A DNA stretch of 64,000 nt from Alnus glutinosa (GCF_958979055.1 NC_084894.1:27909616-27973615); one strand, 5' to 3'; shown: positions 1 through 13,170, counted from the stretch's first letter. Made by a program: numbers and translations. The notes: generated by a model from the sequence alone, not told the origin.

Positions 1-1475
1 ACCGGTGTTGCAAATTGGGTCTTCAAAGTTACAAAAGTTTTGTAAGTATAACAATATATAATATAAGCTTTCTACGGTGAATGCTTTTGGAGTTGACGGC
101 CGGTTATAGTTTTATTTTTTGAAGAATTATTGAAAAAGGCTTTCACTTCGTGACAACATCTTTTGTTTTGTGCTTTTATTTATTTTGTTTTGAAAATTGG
201 AACCCAAAAAAAAAAAAATAAAAAAAATAAAAAAAGCCTCCTAAAAGGATGGGAAAAGGAACCAATGGGAATTGGCAGCGGACAACGGACAAGACAAAAA
301 AGAATCGGCGGGCATAAATAACAAAGAAAAGGGTTTTAGCTATTGCTACGTCGGTGGGTAGGCAGGCCACGGGGAGGCATCGGCCTCCGACTTTGTTTTA
401 AATGCACCGTGAGCAGCACGCAAATGTCTCACTCATATCATACCATTTATTGAATTTGGACAATGTCTATACCATGAATCTGGACAAAGGGCGATTACAG
501 TGATTTTGTTAAAGATGAAGATGGCCTACCACCATGGATGCAACCAGGAAGGATCCGTCGGGAACTATACAAGTTGACCTTGACCAGCATGTGTACCATG
601 CCAACAAGTAATCCCCAGCTGCACATTTTTGACTCATTCAAACCTCCATTCACATCTAAGTGCTGACAACTGCATCCCCATTCCCCTATCAACAACCAAT
701 GGCTTGTATTCACTTGGGACCCCACTAGGCGAATTATCTTTTACAGAAATTCAGGAAGCTTAACTCTTAATACCAGGAGACAGGCATATAAACTAACACC
801 TTAAGTTGTCTGAGGCAGTGTTAGGCTGCCCAAGCCTAATTACAGTGAATCCTCATCCTTGTCAAAGACCCAAATGCAACCCCCCTACTTGAACAAGTAA
901 GCTTCATCAATCCCTAATTGTAAGGAATTCATTGTTCCACTCCTTTCGTAGGCAAAAAGCATGAGGTTTTCATTTTTTTGAGAAACAATAGATTCTCTAG
1001 CCTCGTTTGATAATTTTTTTTTTTTAAAAGAATAAAATTAACAAATAACTTCAATTACAAAACACTTGAAAACTACTATCATCTTTATATCAAATCAGAA
1101 TACCTTTTTAACCAAAAAGCAAAAAGAACACTCTAAAAGTTTTATCAGAGCCTTTCCTCTTGCCACTCAAAACAAGTCCCCAGCAGCATAAACAACTTTC
1201 CTTGCTTTACTAGGAACGAAAAAAATCACTAACAAGTGTGATACAAAAAGTGAATTGAGGCTCTTCAATTCTAGCAAAGAATGGACCTCAAAACAATCAA
1301 AAAATAAGTGGAGAAGCTTATCTATCACATACATTTTTGAATATACAATAACAATATCCCTGTGGAAATATATATACTACAACAAAACAAACAAACAAAT
1401 GCAATAAATGAAATGAACCTGCGCTTCTTATTAATCTGAGATCCTACCCCCTCCAAAGTCCAAACCTCCCAATAA
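1..1475. other. Intergenic / 3' flank of the WRKY gene
   Basis: No coding exon could be supported here. The part next to 1475 must hold the 3' UTR of the minus-strand WRKY gene. The rest is AT-rich with A and T runs near 208-235 and 1014-1026. Short reading frames exist but lack any recognisable domain or splice structure. Confidence 0.6.
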
Positions 1476-4041
1476 CTATGCAAGCAATGATTCAAAGAAC
1501 ATGTCATCTCTTGGTTCTTCTTTGGCTCCAGAAAACCCATTGTCTGTGCCTTGTGGTTGGGGCATGTAAGAACCAATTGTGTTCCCGAATCCCGAGAATC
1601 CGAAACTCCCGGGGCTCCGCAACATCTCCAGGGTGAAGGGTGCTTGGCCTTCAGAAGTTGGTAGTCTTAGATTGTGAAGAGGGTTGGTCATAGAATTGTT
1701 AGTGTGATGGGTCATGACCGAAGGCCTAATTGCTGTGCCTGCATTGTTGTCATTAATATTGTTGCTTGGCAAAGGCCTATTGACAGAATGGCCACCACTG
1801 CCACGGGCTGCGGGAACATCATGGTTGTGCTTTCCCTCGTAGGTTGTGATCACTGCCCTCAGATCATGTGACGCTCGCTCAACATGCTTTCTCACAGGAC
1901 ATCCTGGATGTGTGCACTTGTAGTAGCTCCTACAAGTCGTGCATATATAAATCAGAACCTTAAAAACACTTCAAATTAATGCTAACTTGATACTATGCTA
2001 AAGCAGAAAATGGGTGTATATATTCATAGAACTCAGATCCATTATACCTTTCAAAAGTTTGCGAAAGAATGAAAAGTAAATGAAAAATAAGCGCTACCTT
2101 GGATTTGGATTTCCCTTTACCACTTTCTGCCCATATTTCCTCCATCTGTATCCATCATCTAGAATATCTATATCACTAGTTGTCTGAACTACAACTCTAG
2201 GTTCTCTCACTGTTCTGCTCCCAGGTGCAGAAAGACCTTCGTTTTCACCCTCTTTTTTCCTGGAAAATTGGGGGAAAATATAATTATCAGACCAGACCCA
2301 GCTAACCATACAAAAATACTAATCAGAAAAACCAAGTTTAAAAATAAATAAATAAATAAAACCTTACCATCTTTTGGCATCAGGCTCATCTTCATCGAAG
2401 TCATCTCCTGTGGACTTACTCTTTTGAGAACTCTGATCAAAATCCTCATCTCCTATCGATATCGAAGAGTTCTCCGGGGTTGCAACCGAATCCATATGTC
2501 CGTTACCATGCGTGCCAAATGACTGATCAAGAATTTCAGTGGTGGCAGCATTAGACGCCTGAATTGCATGAAGAGCTGACGATGAGGATGATGAGGATCT
2601 CCTTGTAGACTGAGGCTTGGGATGGTTATGACTACCCTTGTAAACTATCTCAGTAATTTGTCCATCTAAGGACCTCTCAACCTTCTTCTTTGTAGGGCAA
2701 TTGGGGAATGTGCACTTGTAATAACTTCTTGGATTTTCGCTTCCTTTCACTTGTTTTTGACCATATTTTCTCCAATTGTATCCATCATCAGACCTTTTGT
2801 TGAGTGTCTGAGTCTGCTGCTGGTAATTTCCATAATCTGATTGGGACCTGCCGTTGGTGTTGGCCTGAGTGTTGGTCTGAATGGTGGCAAACTCGGGGGA
2901 ATAGCTCTGCATAGAACCGAATTCGGTTTTTACCATACTCTTCCCTGAGGAAAAATCATCCTGCTTGGTGGGATCTTGGAAAGTCCATGCTTGTTGCTGT
3001 GACTGAAAATTTTGTAACAAATAAAAAAAGCTTGATAATTAAGACCAATTAAACCGAGGAAAACAAAGAAACTTGGACCTTCATGTATGAAAATGTGTTA
3101 CTTACAGTTTGAATTATGGGATTTGAAGACGGGAAATTTGTTGTTGACGATGATAAAGGAGGCCTATTTTGGCTTCGGAAAGAGAAATCTGAGTAGTTTT
3201 TGTCTTCCTGTTTAACATTCTGCCGGTTATTGCCAGAATTGCTCTTCCACTCGAAACCATGAGCTGGGAATGTTCCTGTCGTTGGAGAGGGCAGAATCTG
3301 TGAACGAGAGCAAAAAGGGAGAAAATCCCATCAACCAATTATAACAACAAAATTAGAAAAGCATGATAAAATTCAACCACATAATCAGGAACCAAAAAAT
3401 CCCATTACTTAATTTAGGAGCAAATTGAATACAGAATTTTGAAGAGAGAACCTTGACAATGAAAATGAAGAAAAACTCAAAGTCAACTTAGTCACGCACA
3501 ACAATTTGACTGAGTCGAGCTGAGTTTTCTTTCATTTCCTTTGAAACAGAACAGCATAAAAGCTCAGCCTTCGAACATCTATTATCTTTTCTCTCTTTCA
3601 TAATCCCCCTCAATTTTTCTCAACAACCAAACAGCTTTTGATCACAGAAAGCAAACAAAAACAGAAACTTGCTTACAGAACACTTACGTTACAACTGTTG
3701 AGAAGAACAGGGGAGTCCAAGAGCTCAGCCGGGCTCATCCCAGCAGGGATAGCAAAATAGGAAGAGGGAGACACGGCAGGAGGAGAAATGGGCAAAGAAG
3801 GAGGTGGTATCGACTTGAACTTAGGCACACCCGAGCCAGTTCTTTCGGCTATACGATCCGACAGCCCACGAAATTGCTTATTCTCTGTCTTGGTGGTGGT
3901 GTTGTTGTTGTTAGAATCATCATCGTAGGCCGAGGCAAGCAGGTCGGAGAACGAGGTGGTCATGAATGGGTGGGTAGGAAAAGTGAAGCTTGTTCGGTGC
4001 GAGTTAGCCGAGGTGTCCAAGCTGCCAGACGAGGAGGCCAT
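1476..4041 (-). CDS. WRKY33: WRKY transcription factor, group I, WRKY33 type
   Basis: Nuclear transcription factor that binds W-box DNA (TTGACC/T); WRKY33 orthologues act downstream of MAP kinases in defence against necrotrophic fungi and in camalexin-type responses (family knowledge). Five coding exons on the minus strand: 3688-4041, 3106-3297, 2368-3002, 2098-2259 and 1476-1929, all with GT-AG borders and matching phases, giving 598 aa. The ATG at 4041 is the first in-frame one. Residues 84-123 hold five Ser-Pro sites (near 86, 91, 103, 110, 122), the usual MAPK docking/phosphorylation cluster. Two WRKY domains: WRKYGQK at 259-265 with C-X4-C-X22-HxH, and WRKYGQK at 433-439 with C-X4-C-X23-HxH. 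The last intron splits the Arg codon of PNPR, the conserved WRKY intron position. The C-terminal part ending [15 protein letters not shown] also matches the WRKY33 clade. Orthology is inferred; WRKY25/26 are the nearest alternatives. Confidence 0.95.
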
Positions 4042-4226
4042 AGAAAGAGAGAGAGCAGAGCGAGCAGAGAGCAAGCAAAAGGTTTTTATTGCTACGGAAA
4101 GATAGGCAATAAAATAATAAGAAGGAGAAGTAGAAGATGGTCACGTATTTTGCAAGTTTTCCATTGGCTTTTGTTTTTTCTCATTAGGTGAGGCTTGTGA
4201 GGCTTCTGGGAAACTAAGGTGGAGGT

Positions 4227-4335
4227 TTGACCGTGGAATTTTTTATTTTTTATTTTTTTTTTATCAAAATAATAAAAAAAAAAAAAAACAAATTTTTTTC
4301 TTTTGTTTTCTGGGTCAAAACTCGTGGGTTTGACT
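4227..4335. promoter_or_regulatory. W-box cluster upstream of the WRKY33-like gene
   Basis: Three W-box cores lie within 109 bases, 186-294 bases upstream of the start codon: TTGACC at 4227-4232, GGTCAA (TTGACC on the other strand) at 4313-4318 and TTGACT at 4330-4335. Two more lie in intron 1 (AGTCAA at 3481-3486, TTGACT at 3506-3511). WRKY proteins bind these sites in either orientation, and WRKY33 promoters in Arabidopsis are known to be self-regulated through clustered W-boxes. Auto- or cross-regulation here is inferred. Confidence 0.6.
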
Positions 4336-4510
4336 GGAGGCGGCTGACACTGAGATTTCTTTCTGATTGGTACAAAGCTGTTGTTTTCTGCGAGGGAAGG
4401 GATGCTGTGTGTGCGTGCGTATGTGTTAGTAATATGAATCAGTACGATGATTAGGCACTTTCTTGTGTTTGGACTTTGATACGGGTTCGTTGAGAAGGTT
4501 AAATCAAGAT

Positions 4511-5011
4511 TGTTGGGACAAATGGTTCATATTCAAAAGTGGCCATTCCAACGGCTCAAAGGAGCATCTAGACGTCCTTCAGTGTTCGGTGAAGTGTCTG
4601 TGAATGGTTCAGTAGACAGCAATCACAGAGAGCTCATGTTCGCTTAGGTGTCCGGACAACTCAACAAACACCTAAACTGGAGAACATCTGTTCAATGTGG
4701 TGTCTGAACAGGAAAGTGGTGGCTGCGAACAGGGAAGGCCTAATGTAGCCGTTCGGACTCTAGGTTGTTGTCATCCAAATGCGCATCTGGAGAAACACAA
4801 ATTAGTGCCTGGGAAACTAGGGTTCTTTGGGGGCTATAGGGATTATTATATATATGTTGTATTGTAACCTAGAACTATTGAGATATTAAATATAGCCGCA
4901 CTCACTTCTATGAACGTAGGCAAATTGCCAAACTACGTAAATACTGTGTATTTCTCTCTCTTTTATCTTCTTCTTATCATATTATTCATTATTGGTGTGT
5001 GCACAGTAACA
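4511..5011 (+). mobile_element. Probable solo LTR, copia-like
   Basis: A 501-base segment starts with TGTTGGGAC and ends with GTAACA, so it has the TG...CA ends of an LTR. A TATA-like stretch (near 4850) is followed by a likely transcript end zone and a T/C-rich tail, the normal U3-R-U5 layout. No matching LTR, primer-binding site or gag-pol was seen nearby, so it would be a solo LTR. A clean 5-bp target duplication is not visible (aagat on the left, ataga on the right), which lowers confidence. It sits about 470 bases upstream of the WRKY start codon. Confidence 0.5.
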
Positions 5012-5035
5012 ATAGATCACAACAAAGATTAACTA

Positions 5036-5903
5036 AGAGCATTCACAACACCTACTCAATGATTTTTTTATTTTATTTTTTTAAATATGGAGAACAAAAT
5101 TACTTTTTGTTTCTCTATCAAAATACACTTGACTATAGCTTCATTTTATCTTTTCTTATAACATTACAATATTATTTTTTACTTTTTTCTTTTATTTTTT
5201 TATTCTTTTCTCTTTCTCTCGTTGTTTTTGTCTGTAAGAATACAAAGTTCTGATACATGTAACAACACATAATCTAGCAAAAATATGAGAATAAGAAAGA
5301 AAGACACATAGAATTAAGGTGGTTCGGCATATAGTCTACATCTACATATCAAAGCTTTTTCTTTGGCTATGTCTTTCATTGATTTAGTGTTGGTGCCGAT
5401 AGGAATGGAGGGTATCCCGGAGATTTTGTGTGATGGAAGTTTACTGAGAACAATGGGCTAGACGCATTGAAGAATTTATGGAGAACATGCCAAGATATTT
5501 TGGGCTTTCTCCGATCTCTGCCATCAACTCTGCCGGTGAGCTTTCCGCCTCCCCCCTCGCCTCCTCCGACGTAATGTTTCTCTGCGTGAACCAAAGGGGA
5601 AGGGGGAATGGCTTGAACAAATAAGAAGAAGAAGGGTAGGTGAAGAAGTGCATGCAAGTAGAAGCAAAAGAACACAATTGAGGCTAAAGGAGACAGAATA
5701 TCAAGTTTTATGATTATAATAATAGATGGGAATGCTACTGTGCTACCCAATGAATTGGGTAGCACTGTAGCGTTCCTAACGTTTAAGTAACGTATAAAGA
5801 AGCTGTTGTAAGGGAGTTTTATGATTTTTTTTATTATTATTTTTACATTTTCCTTATATTTAGGAAATATAAGACGCTATGAGGTATTTGTTGTGAATAC
5901 TCT
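5036..5903. mobile_element. Non-autonomous DNA transposon candidate (MITE-like)
   Basis: The left end reads agagcattcacaaca (5036-5050) and the right end is nearly its reverse complement (tgttgtgaatactct, 5889-5903). The five bases aacta flank both ends (5031-5035 and 5904-5908). Inside is a G/C-richer stretch (5400-5700) and a short perfect hairpin near 5739-5770 (gctacccaatgaattgggtagc). No transposase was seen. Superfamily not assigned, because a 5-bp duplication is not typical of the common MITE groups. Confidence 0.4.
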
Positions 5904-8450
5904 AACTAGTAGAGCATTTTCTTAGATCTTTCTTAGAATATATTTAAAATGAACTAGAGAAAATAAAATTTGAACTAAACTTTATATTTTTGTGAGTTGT
6001 AAGTTGTAAAATAAGTCCAGTTAGAATAGAAAATACAATCAGATAATTAATTGAAAATATTAGAGAAGAAAATCAACCTATGGAAGAAAATAAATCGGTC
6101 AGGCAAATAGATGAAAAAATTAAGCAATAAAATTTGAATGATAAATTTAATTGTTTAGTGATTTAAGTGATAAGTACCATGTGAACTGTCATGTCAATTT
6201 GTATGTATTAAAGTATTGATTAAATGATTAAATTTACCTCTTCTTATTAATTTAAACTTTTGGAATAAATTGTGTTTTAACACGGTATCAAAGTAGAAGT
6301 CTTGAATTCGAACCATCTCTCATTCATGTACCTCCAATTTCAATCAAATATTTCACGTGTTGGACATCACCTATTAAACATGGAGTTTGAGTCCATATGT
6401 GAAGATAAGTGTTAAAGTATTGATTAAATAGTTAAATTTACTTATTCCTATCGTGTTAAACTTTTAAGATGAGTTGTGATTTAGTAATAAAGAACTTATT
6501 ATAAAGGTTATAATACCCCTAATAGCACTCAAACTCTCTTAACCCCACATTAATTTGTTGGTCGGCAAATAAGAAAGAATGATGCTAAGGATATGAATGT
6601 AGATGCTTAATTTACTTGTGTATTGGTAAGCTTTGTGATTAAAGATAGAGATATGATTTTCTTCTAGATTGTGTCTAATGGGGAATGCAAATCTTGTCAT
6701 GTTTATTGGTAAAGTTATTCAATATTAATATCTCTACTTACACGGTATAAAAAAATAAAAAGCTCAAAACTATATGTTATTCTTTTTCTTTTTCCTTTTC
6801 CTTTTTTTATAATCAAGTGTTTACCTCTTCTTTATCAAAATTAAAAAAATAAAAAATTAAAAAATTAAAAAAATTAAAAAAATTAAAAAAATTAAAAAAA
6901 AAATGAACTGTTTTGATGTGTATTCCAACCCATTATTGAAGACTATTAAAAGTCTAGCTCAAATATTCTACATCTTTTGCGGCCTTAATCTCGAAGGAAT
7001 TGCATAAGAGTAATATGACAAAAGTCGTACATTCTAGAAGATCTATCAGACTCAACGTGTGAGAAGGGACATCTATGATCTGTTTTCCCGCTGTGGAATA
7101 GAGCTATCAGTGGGAAAAAGCTATGAAGTTTGAAGTGGGGGGAGTTCACGATGTACCCCGGCCCGTCCCCGGACCCCAGCAATGCTTCCAAATACCCTTT
7201 TCGAGACTTTTTCTTCCAAAATTGGCACAAATATCATAACAAATAACAACAAAATGTACATATTAATTAAAAATTCTTGATTTTTTTTACGTGAAAAATG
7301 AAAAGTACTATTTGATTTAAAATTTAATAATAATTTTTACCGTCACATCACGTATATAATGAAGTATTTGAAAGTGTAAACATGAAAGTTAAAAGTTTGT
7401 GTAGCATTTTTCAAAATTTTATTACCTTTTGAGGAGTCTTCTAATACTAGAAATCACACTTCTAATTTACTTTTATTACACTCGGTCGAAGTGATAGTGT
7501 CGATATATGGTATATATTAAAATTTGCATGCTAGAGGATTTTACCGAGACAAAATATCTCATAAAAAGTTATTTTGGCTCTAGCTTATCTTAGTGTATGA
7601 GAAGTTTAATTAAATAAGAATAGTTGTAGCTATCTATTTAAGTCAGTCTTTTAATTATTTATACTACTATTGTGCACATTTAGTAGTAGGTTCTTATTGT
7701 TTATTGTAGGAGTTTATTTCCAAGTCTAAGTCTTGAATTCATTTTATTTAAACGATGTCATTGAATGAATAGAGAAACAGAAAATTAATCTCAAGCTATT
7801 TAAAAAGGTTTAGGTTCTCTCAAAATTTAAAAGGTCTAGGTTCCCTTAGAATTTAAGGTATAAGTTCCTTCATAATCTAACAATTTATTCCGTTATGTGT
7901 TTGATAAATCATTCACGTAACACAATAAATCTTTGATTCAAGCCTAAATTAATTAGTATTGTCATGTCAATAAAGTGAAATAAAAATATAATTTATAGCA
8001 TTACCGGTAGCTGTTCCGAAAATTCCATAAGGAAAAGCATTACGTCTCAACCTATATATATATATATATAAAGCTTGTCTTTGTTGAAGTCTTCCCTATT
8101 TTAGTTATAGTCTTATATATAGATATTAATTATAGGGTGCATTTTACGTTTCAATTTCCTCTTGGACAGAAGCAAGCAAGGTACTTCCTTCTAGTTATAG
8201 ATCTTCTCTTCTTTCTTTTTTTGTCTTTTTTTTTTATTATTATTTTATTTTTTTGTCGGCTAATTAGAAAATATATTTAATTAGTTCACCCAAAGGATGA
8301 ATGGATATCATATAACATAAGCTAACATGGTAGGTGCATCAGCAAGTGACCTATATCGGGTGCCTTGCTAGCTTAGCATTTAGATAGATCTTACCGTTTT
8401 CCTATTTGTTCAGGACCAAAATATAAAAAGAAGGGAGAAAATTAAATGAA
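5904..8450. other. AT-rich intergenic DNA
   Basis: No gene could be supported. Contains a direct repeat pair (6209-6485, listed separately), an A-rich simple repeat near 6840-6900, and a short TA run near 8056-8070. The stretch 7560-7885, with repeated 'aggttc...aatttaa' phrases ending in ctaaca, could be a decayed LTR but no partner or target duplication was found. Confidence 0.5.
6209..6485 (+). repeat. Direct repeat pair of a dispersed plant repeat
   Basis: The phrase ttaaagtattgattaaat recurs at about 6209 and 6413, each followed by similar sequence (attaaatttac...taaacttttg/aaga...ttgtg.ttta), a spacing near 204 bases. The first copy runs into cacggtatcaaag, which resembles the primer-binding-site motif of copia-type elements. 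A related segment in the opposite orientation lies near 48550-48780. This looks like a decayed TRIM or LTR-derived repeat; identity is inferred. Confidence 0.4.
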
Positions 8451-9315
8451 TTTTTTTTTTTTAACAGATAACATGAGTCACCATATATTACTGAAGAACA
8501 CTCGAAGGTAATTACAGAGAATAGAGGTACAAGACCCCATACACTCAAGCAAAAAAATATGACTTCAAACAGTTATCTAAACAACACGCAAACATTACAT
8601 AAATAACGTTTGAGTCGTTCTTTACGTTAAAACACAATCTAAACAAAGAAAAAGATAGTTAATCTAGCTACTATGCCAACAAATAATCTAGTAACAATTG
8701 AGTACTACAAAGGCAAATTGTGAACAAAAAAACAAACAAAAAACCCAAACAGAAACCAAATGAAATCGGCGTCGGGAAAAAGTTGTCACCGGCAGCAGCA
8801 CGTGTAAACTGTAAACATGCACCTTCATCGGAAACCTCCATCTGCAACAGACGAACGCCAAAACCACCGATCTCCACCATAGATAGGCGCGTGTCATGAA
8901 GGACCCAGCTAAAGAACACAGATCTTGCTCTAAAGAAGACATAAAAAAAGAACAGCCATAAAAACTAGCCGAAGACACACCAGAAAAGCCGCTCCCCAAC
9001 ACAAACGTCCCGTGTAGCCTTCTGCCAAGAAAACCAACAAAAAAAAACACAAGGAAAAACTAAAAAGCAACCTCCATAGCCCTAGAAAGACTAGAAGAAT
9101 ATTAACCACCACCGGATCTAACCTGGGAAAACAAAACTCCCAAGAAAGGATAAGAGATAAACTAAAGCAAAGAAAACAGGAAAAAACATAAAGGAAATGA
9201 GAGAGGAGAGGAAGGAAGAGAAGAGACCCTTCCCTCCTCCCTCACCGGCTGCACGAAGAAGAGGGATACCAGGAGAGAGAAGAGAGGTTTTGATAGGGGC
9301 GGTGGCTGACTTAGA
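8451..9315 (-). mobile_element. Retroposon-like insertion, minus orientation
   Basis: The left border is a T run (8451-8462), which is the poly(A) tail of an element lying on the minus strand. The flanks are similar (aaattaaatgaa on the left near 8439-8450, aaattaatgcaaat on the right near 9315-9328), suggesting a degraded target duplication. On the minus strand the sequence can be read in long but overlapping open stretches (8671-9112) with no recognisable domain. Consistent with a 5'-truncated LINE or SINE-like copy; family not identified. Confidence 0.4.
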
Positions 9316-11907
9316 AATTAATGCAAATATTCATACGACTTCTTTACTGAAAAATTAAACGAATTGATATCACGTGCAAGTATTGCACGTTTGCAATAGC
9401 TATAATTTAGGCAGATTATTTTAAATGAATGGCTTAAATTTTGCCTAGTCATATATATTACAAGTTAAAAAGTTAAAATTTTCTCTCTTTCTAGTAGTTG
9501 CCACCGCCCTCACTAGTCCAATTGTCACCCTCCTCGCCGCACCATCACAACAAGTCTCCCATTACTACCATTAATGGGAGTGGCCAGCCACCCCTAACTT
9601 GTTTTTGCATGGGTGACCAAATCACTTATTTTGGTCTCTATGGTGATTCGGCCACCCTTACCTGGCCTTGGAGGATGGTTCAAAAGGCTTTGGTTGGCTT
9701 CACCCCCTCTCCCCTACCCCCACCTTTGACAACATTGTTTATTGCACCATCAAAGACTTTTTCGCAAGCTTAAGTGTCTAAAACTTTTACCTTTTACCTA
9801 TAGGGGTAGTTCGACCACACCTAACTTGACTTTTAGAGGTGGTTGAACTACCCACCACCCCTCTTTGGCTACTGGGGGTGGTTTAGCCACCTTGTGCAAG
9901 GGAACGTCAATGAAAGAGGGGCGGGATAGAAGCTCGACAATGCTGGGGAGGTGGCAGATCGAGAAGTAGAGGGAGATGCGGCTGAAAAATTATATGCAAA
10001 ATTTTTATTTGCATAGTAGATGGCATGACATATCGTGAAACGCTAATTTAAATCAAACAACCTAGATTAAAGTTATTGCCCTTTGAGCAATACCTAGAGT
10101 ATTGTACGAGATCTCAATTCGATAGAAAATAGCATCGCTTATCTACATCGCTATTCCTAGTAACAAAAGCCTTGAAATTAAACAGTGTAATTTCAATTAG
10201 TAACTGTAAGTCAATGATGCCCACCATGTAAAAATTGCCACTATGTGTCATGTTCCTAACTCAAACAAGTAGGGAACATATAAGTGGACGACAACCAAAT
10301 CAAAGTCATAAAAATGGTAGAAGGTGAGGAGGCCACTATTGATGGAAAGGAAACTACGTACAACTAAAAAAAAAAAACCCCGATATTGTTATATACCGTA
10401 CTTTTATTTTACTGTGCTAACGTGATACGGTGTAGTAGTCGTTGGTTATTTATTAACAATAAGTAATTCAAAATTTCAAAGAAAACTACACTCTGTCCCG
10501 TTAGCATAATAAAAATAAAAATTAAATAAATATGTAATGTATAGTATTCCTCTAAACAAAATTATGGATATATAAACGATAATGAAACAATGGATGGAGC
10601 ACTTTGTGGGCGGGCTGCATATATCTCTTTTATTTTTGCATGTTTTGACTTGGTTTTTATTTAATTAGTTAATTTATATGTCGGTATGTGTAGCATTCAT
10701 TACTTTGTTTGACTGCTGTAAGAGTAGTAGGTAGAATAATAAGTAAAACCCATATATGCTAGGTTTTCACACAAATCATCCCATGCAGTCAGCTGAATCA
10801 CAAACGCTTCAACGGACTTAAGATTTACAAACCCAAAAGATAGTTGTGGTGTTAGATTTTATTAAAATTATTTATTTTATAAATGGGTACGTATTTCAAA
10901 TAATTACGAAATAAATATATATATATATAACTTAAGATTTACATAATTTATTTCCATCCTCCAAAATTTTGAAGCATAAGAATGGAAAAAAAAGTGTGGC
11001 CCATATTCGCTATAAACAGCAAAGCTAGCTAATACATTTGTAACATATCTTCCGCCACTTTAACTATAACTTGAGTGATGCAGAAGACTGGAGAGGGCAA
11101 GCTGCCTATGGGCAGCAGCGCCGCTCAGGTCACAAGTACAGATGCTATGAGACACAGTTTGCACTTTGCATTAAAGCATATATTGAGAAGCCTTAAATTA
11201 TTTTGAAAATTTCGATCGACTCATGATGAACTAGTTCAATTGATTTAGACGGCGCAATACAAAAACTCGAGAGCTTCGATTAATACCTTCATTGTAATAC
11301 GATCGATCGAAGCACATCATGAGACTTTAATCAAACTATACATTTTAAATGGCTAATCAAAGTCAATCTAGCCGTTAGGGGGTGTTAAATGGCTCATTTA
11401 GATAGCTATTAAGTGGGATAGAGTGGTCATGGTTTGAAACCATCAAATTGAATCAATTTGGACCGTTGAAATGAATTCATTAACATTATAAATATGACCT
11501 TGTAGTCATCTTCAAAGACAACCTTTTGGCTTTTGTGCATTCTTCTCATTGTAAGGGTGTTTTTAGTATTTTGTCCAATCCTCTTAGCACTTTAAAAATA
11601 AAACAAAATACTTAATTTCTAAACAAATCGTCATTGTCATCATCAGCCTTGAAGTCCTTCAAAATTGTCTTCTTAATTTTCCCTTTTCTAATTTATATTT
11701 CCCAACAAGTGGCCCAAGTTTGGGGAGGACAGTACGTGAGGGGGTCACACTTGTTGCCCAACCTTGCCTTGTCGATCGAGGATGACGATGGTCATGTCTT
11801 GGAGTTTAAGAAAAAGATTGAGGTTGCTGTCCTTGTCAAGGACTAATCCTTTTATAATTGAACTTGGTTTAGGACTTTCCCCTTCCCTCTTCCCATGTAT
11901 TGCCTAA

Positions 11908-11959
<52 letters not shown>

Positions 11960-13170
11960 CCTAGGTTTAGGACTGGATTTCGATAGAGATGTGTTGCATG
12001 AAGTTTTTAGGACTTTAAGTGATTTTGAGCATTAACACTGAATTCTCTACAATTCTATTTAAAAAAAGCTAATAAAAAGTTACTTTTTTATTTTAATTAA
12101 TGACTTTTTCAAATGCATTTTACATTGGATTATATATTCTTTTTTTTTTATATCATTTAAATATTCTTTCTTTTATTCTAGTTAACCAAAATATGTTTAG
12201 TTTAGAGAATTTTTTGTAGACTTTATTAGTCATTTTACAGAAACTATAAAATACATAAGCTACTGCTAATAATAATTCTTTTAAGGTGATGACACAAATA
12301 TCATTAACACTTTCCAAAGTCGTTACCTAATTAGTCTTTGATGCTATGATTTAGATATAAATCAAAAGGTCAGGACTGGAGGCAGGAATGCAGCAAAAAA
12401 ACTTTTGCTAGTCTCAAAAGAGTCCATGAGTGCCATTGACTGAACACAAAAAAGGAAAAAATAATAATAATAATAATAATAAAAAATCTATTACATGCAG
12501 TCAAAGTCAAAGATGTTGTATGAAAGGGTTTAAAGCCAATCATGCTGACCGTACAAATTTATTTCCTTTGGGGCGTTTGACTAAGCCCAATCAAGCCAGT
12601 TTTCAGTTTTTTCACGCCTGAATTGAGCTAAACCAAAGCCTGAACCTACCTTGGATGCCAAGGAAGCCCTAATGGGAGCTCTTGCCTAACTTGACTCCTC
12701 TTGGCAATCGTCTTTCTGCCCCCACAAAAAACTAAAGATATAATCCGTTTAATTAAATGAATCGAATTAAAATTAAAATGTAATTTTATATTCATGCCTT
12801 CTCGACACGCAGCTTTTGAGATTGACAATTTTTTACATAACTCATAAACCAAATACAAAATTAATGTGTAATCTGTTTAGTTAAATGAGTTGAGTTAAAG
12901 TTGAATTATATAATCTTATACTCTGATACTACTAAAATCTAATTGGCTAATACAAATTGCCACCCCAAAAGCAGACACCTTTTCAATAATCAACACAAAA
13001 TTAAAACTAAAAAGCCAACACAATGGTCAAATTTGGTCGATTCAAACATTGAGTGGATAACTTCAGCAATCCCAATATCCATTTCATTACATAAAATTCC
13101 GGACTCGAGGCTGCAGGCACCATGCACAGATCGAAAAAACTGAGATAAACAAGTCATTTTCCTCTCCAAT
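9316..13170. other. Intergenic DNA between the WRKY and FBL3 genes
   Basis: No gene could be supported over about 3.9 kb. The stretch 9480-9960 is GC-rich with many forward and inverted GGGGTGG / CCACCCC phrases, likely an unclassified repeat. TA runs lie near 10915-10928 and (AAT)n tracts at 11907-11957 and near 12460-12483. A segment around 11450-11560 has a TATA-like box followed by transcript-like sequence and might be an LTR relic. The part just below 13171 holds the FBL3 3' UTR. Confidence 0.5.
11907..11957. repeat. (AAT)n microsatellite
   Basis: About 17 uninterrupted AAT units. A shorter tract of the same motif lies near 12460-12483. Confidence 0.9.

Noticed and set aside
4042-4074. 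Upstream start for the WRKY protein
   Set aside because: It would need a TTG start; the ATG at 4041 is in frame and gives a typical WRKY33 N-terminus.
5376-5765. 129-codon minus-strand frame
   Set aside because: Low-complexity hydrophobic and Gly-rich runs, inside a MITE-like element; no domain.
8671-9112. Three overlapping minus-strand frames of 60-120 codons
   Set aside because: Hydrophobic, overlapping in different frames, and lying inside a poly(T)-bordered repeat; no domain.
11634-11846. Small hydrophobic-start frame on the plus strand
   Set aside because: Begins with TTG, not ATG, and has no recognised homologue or signal context.
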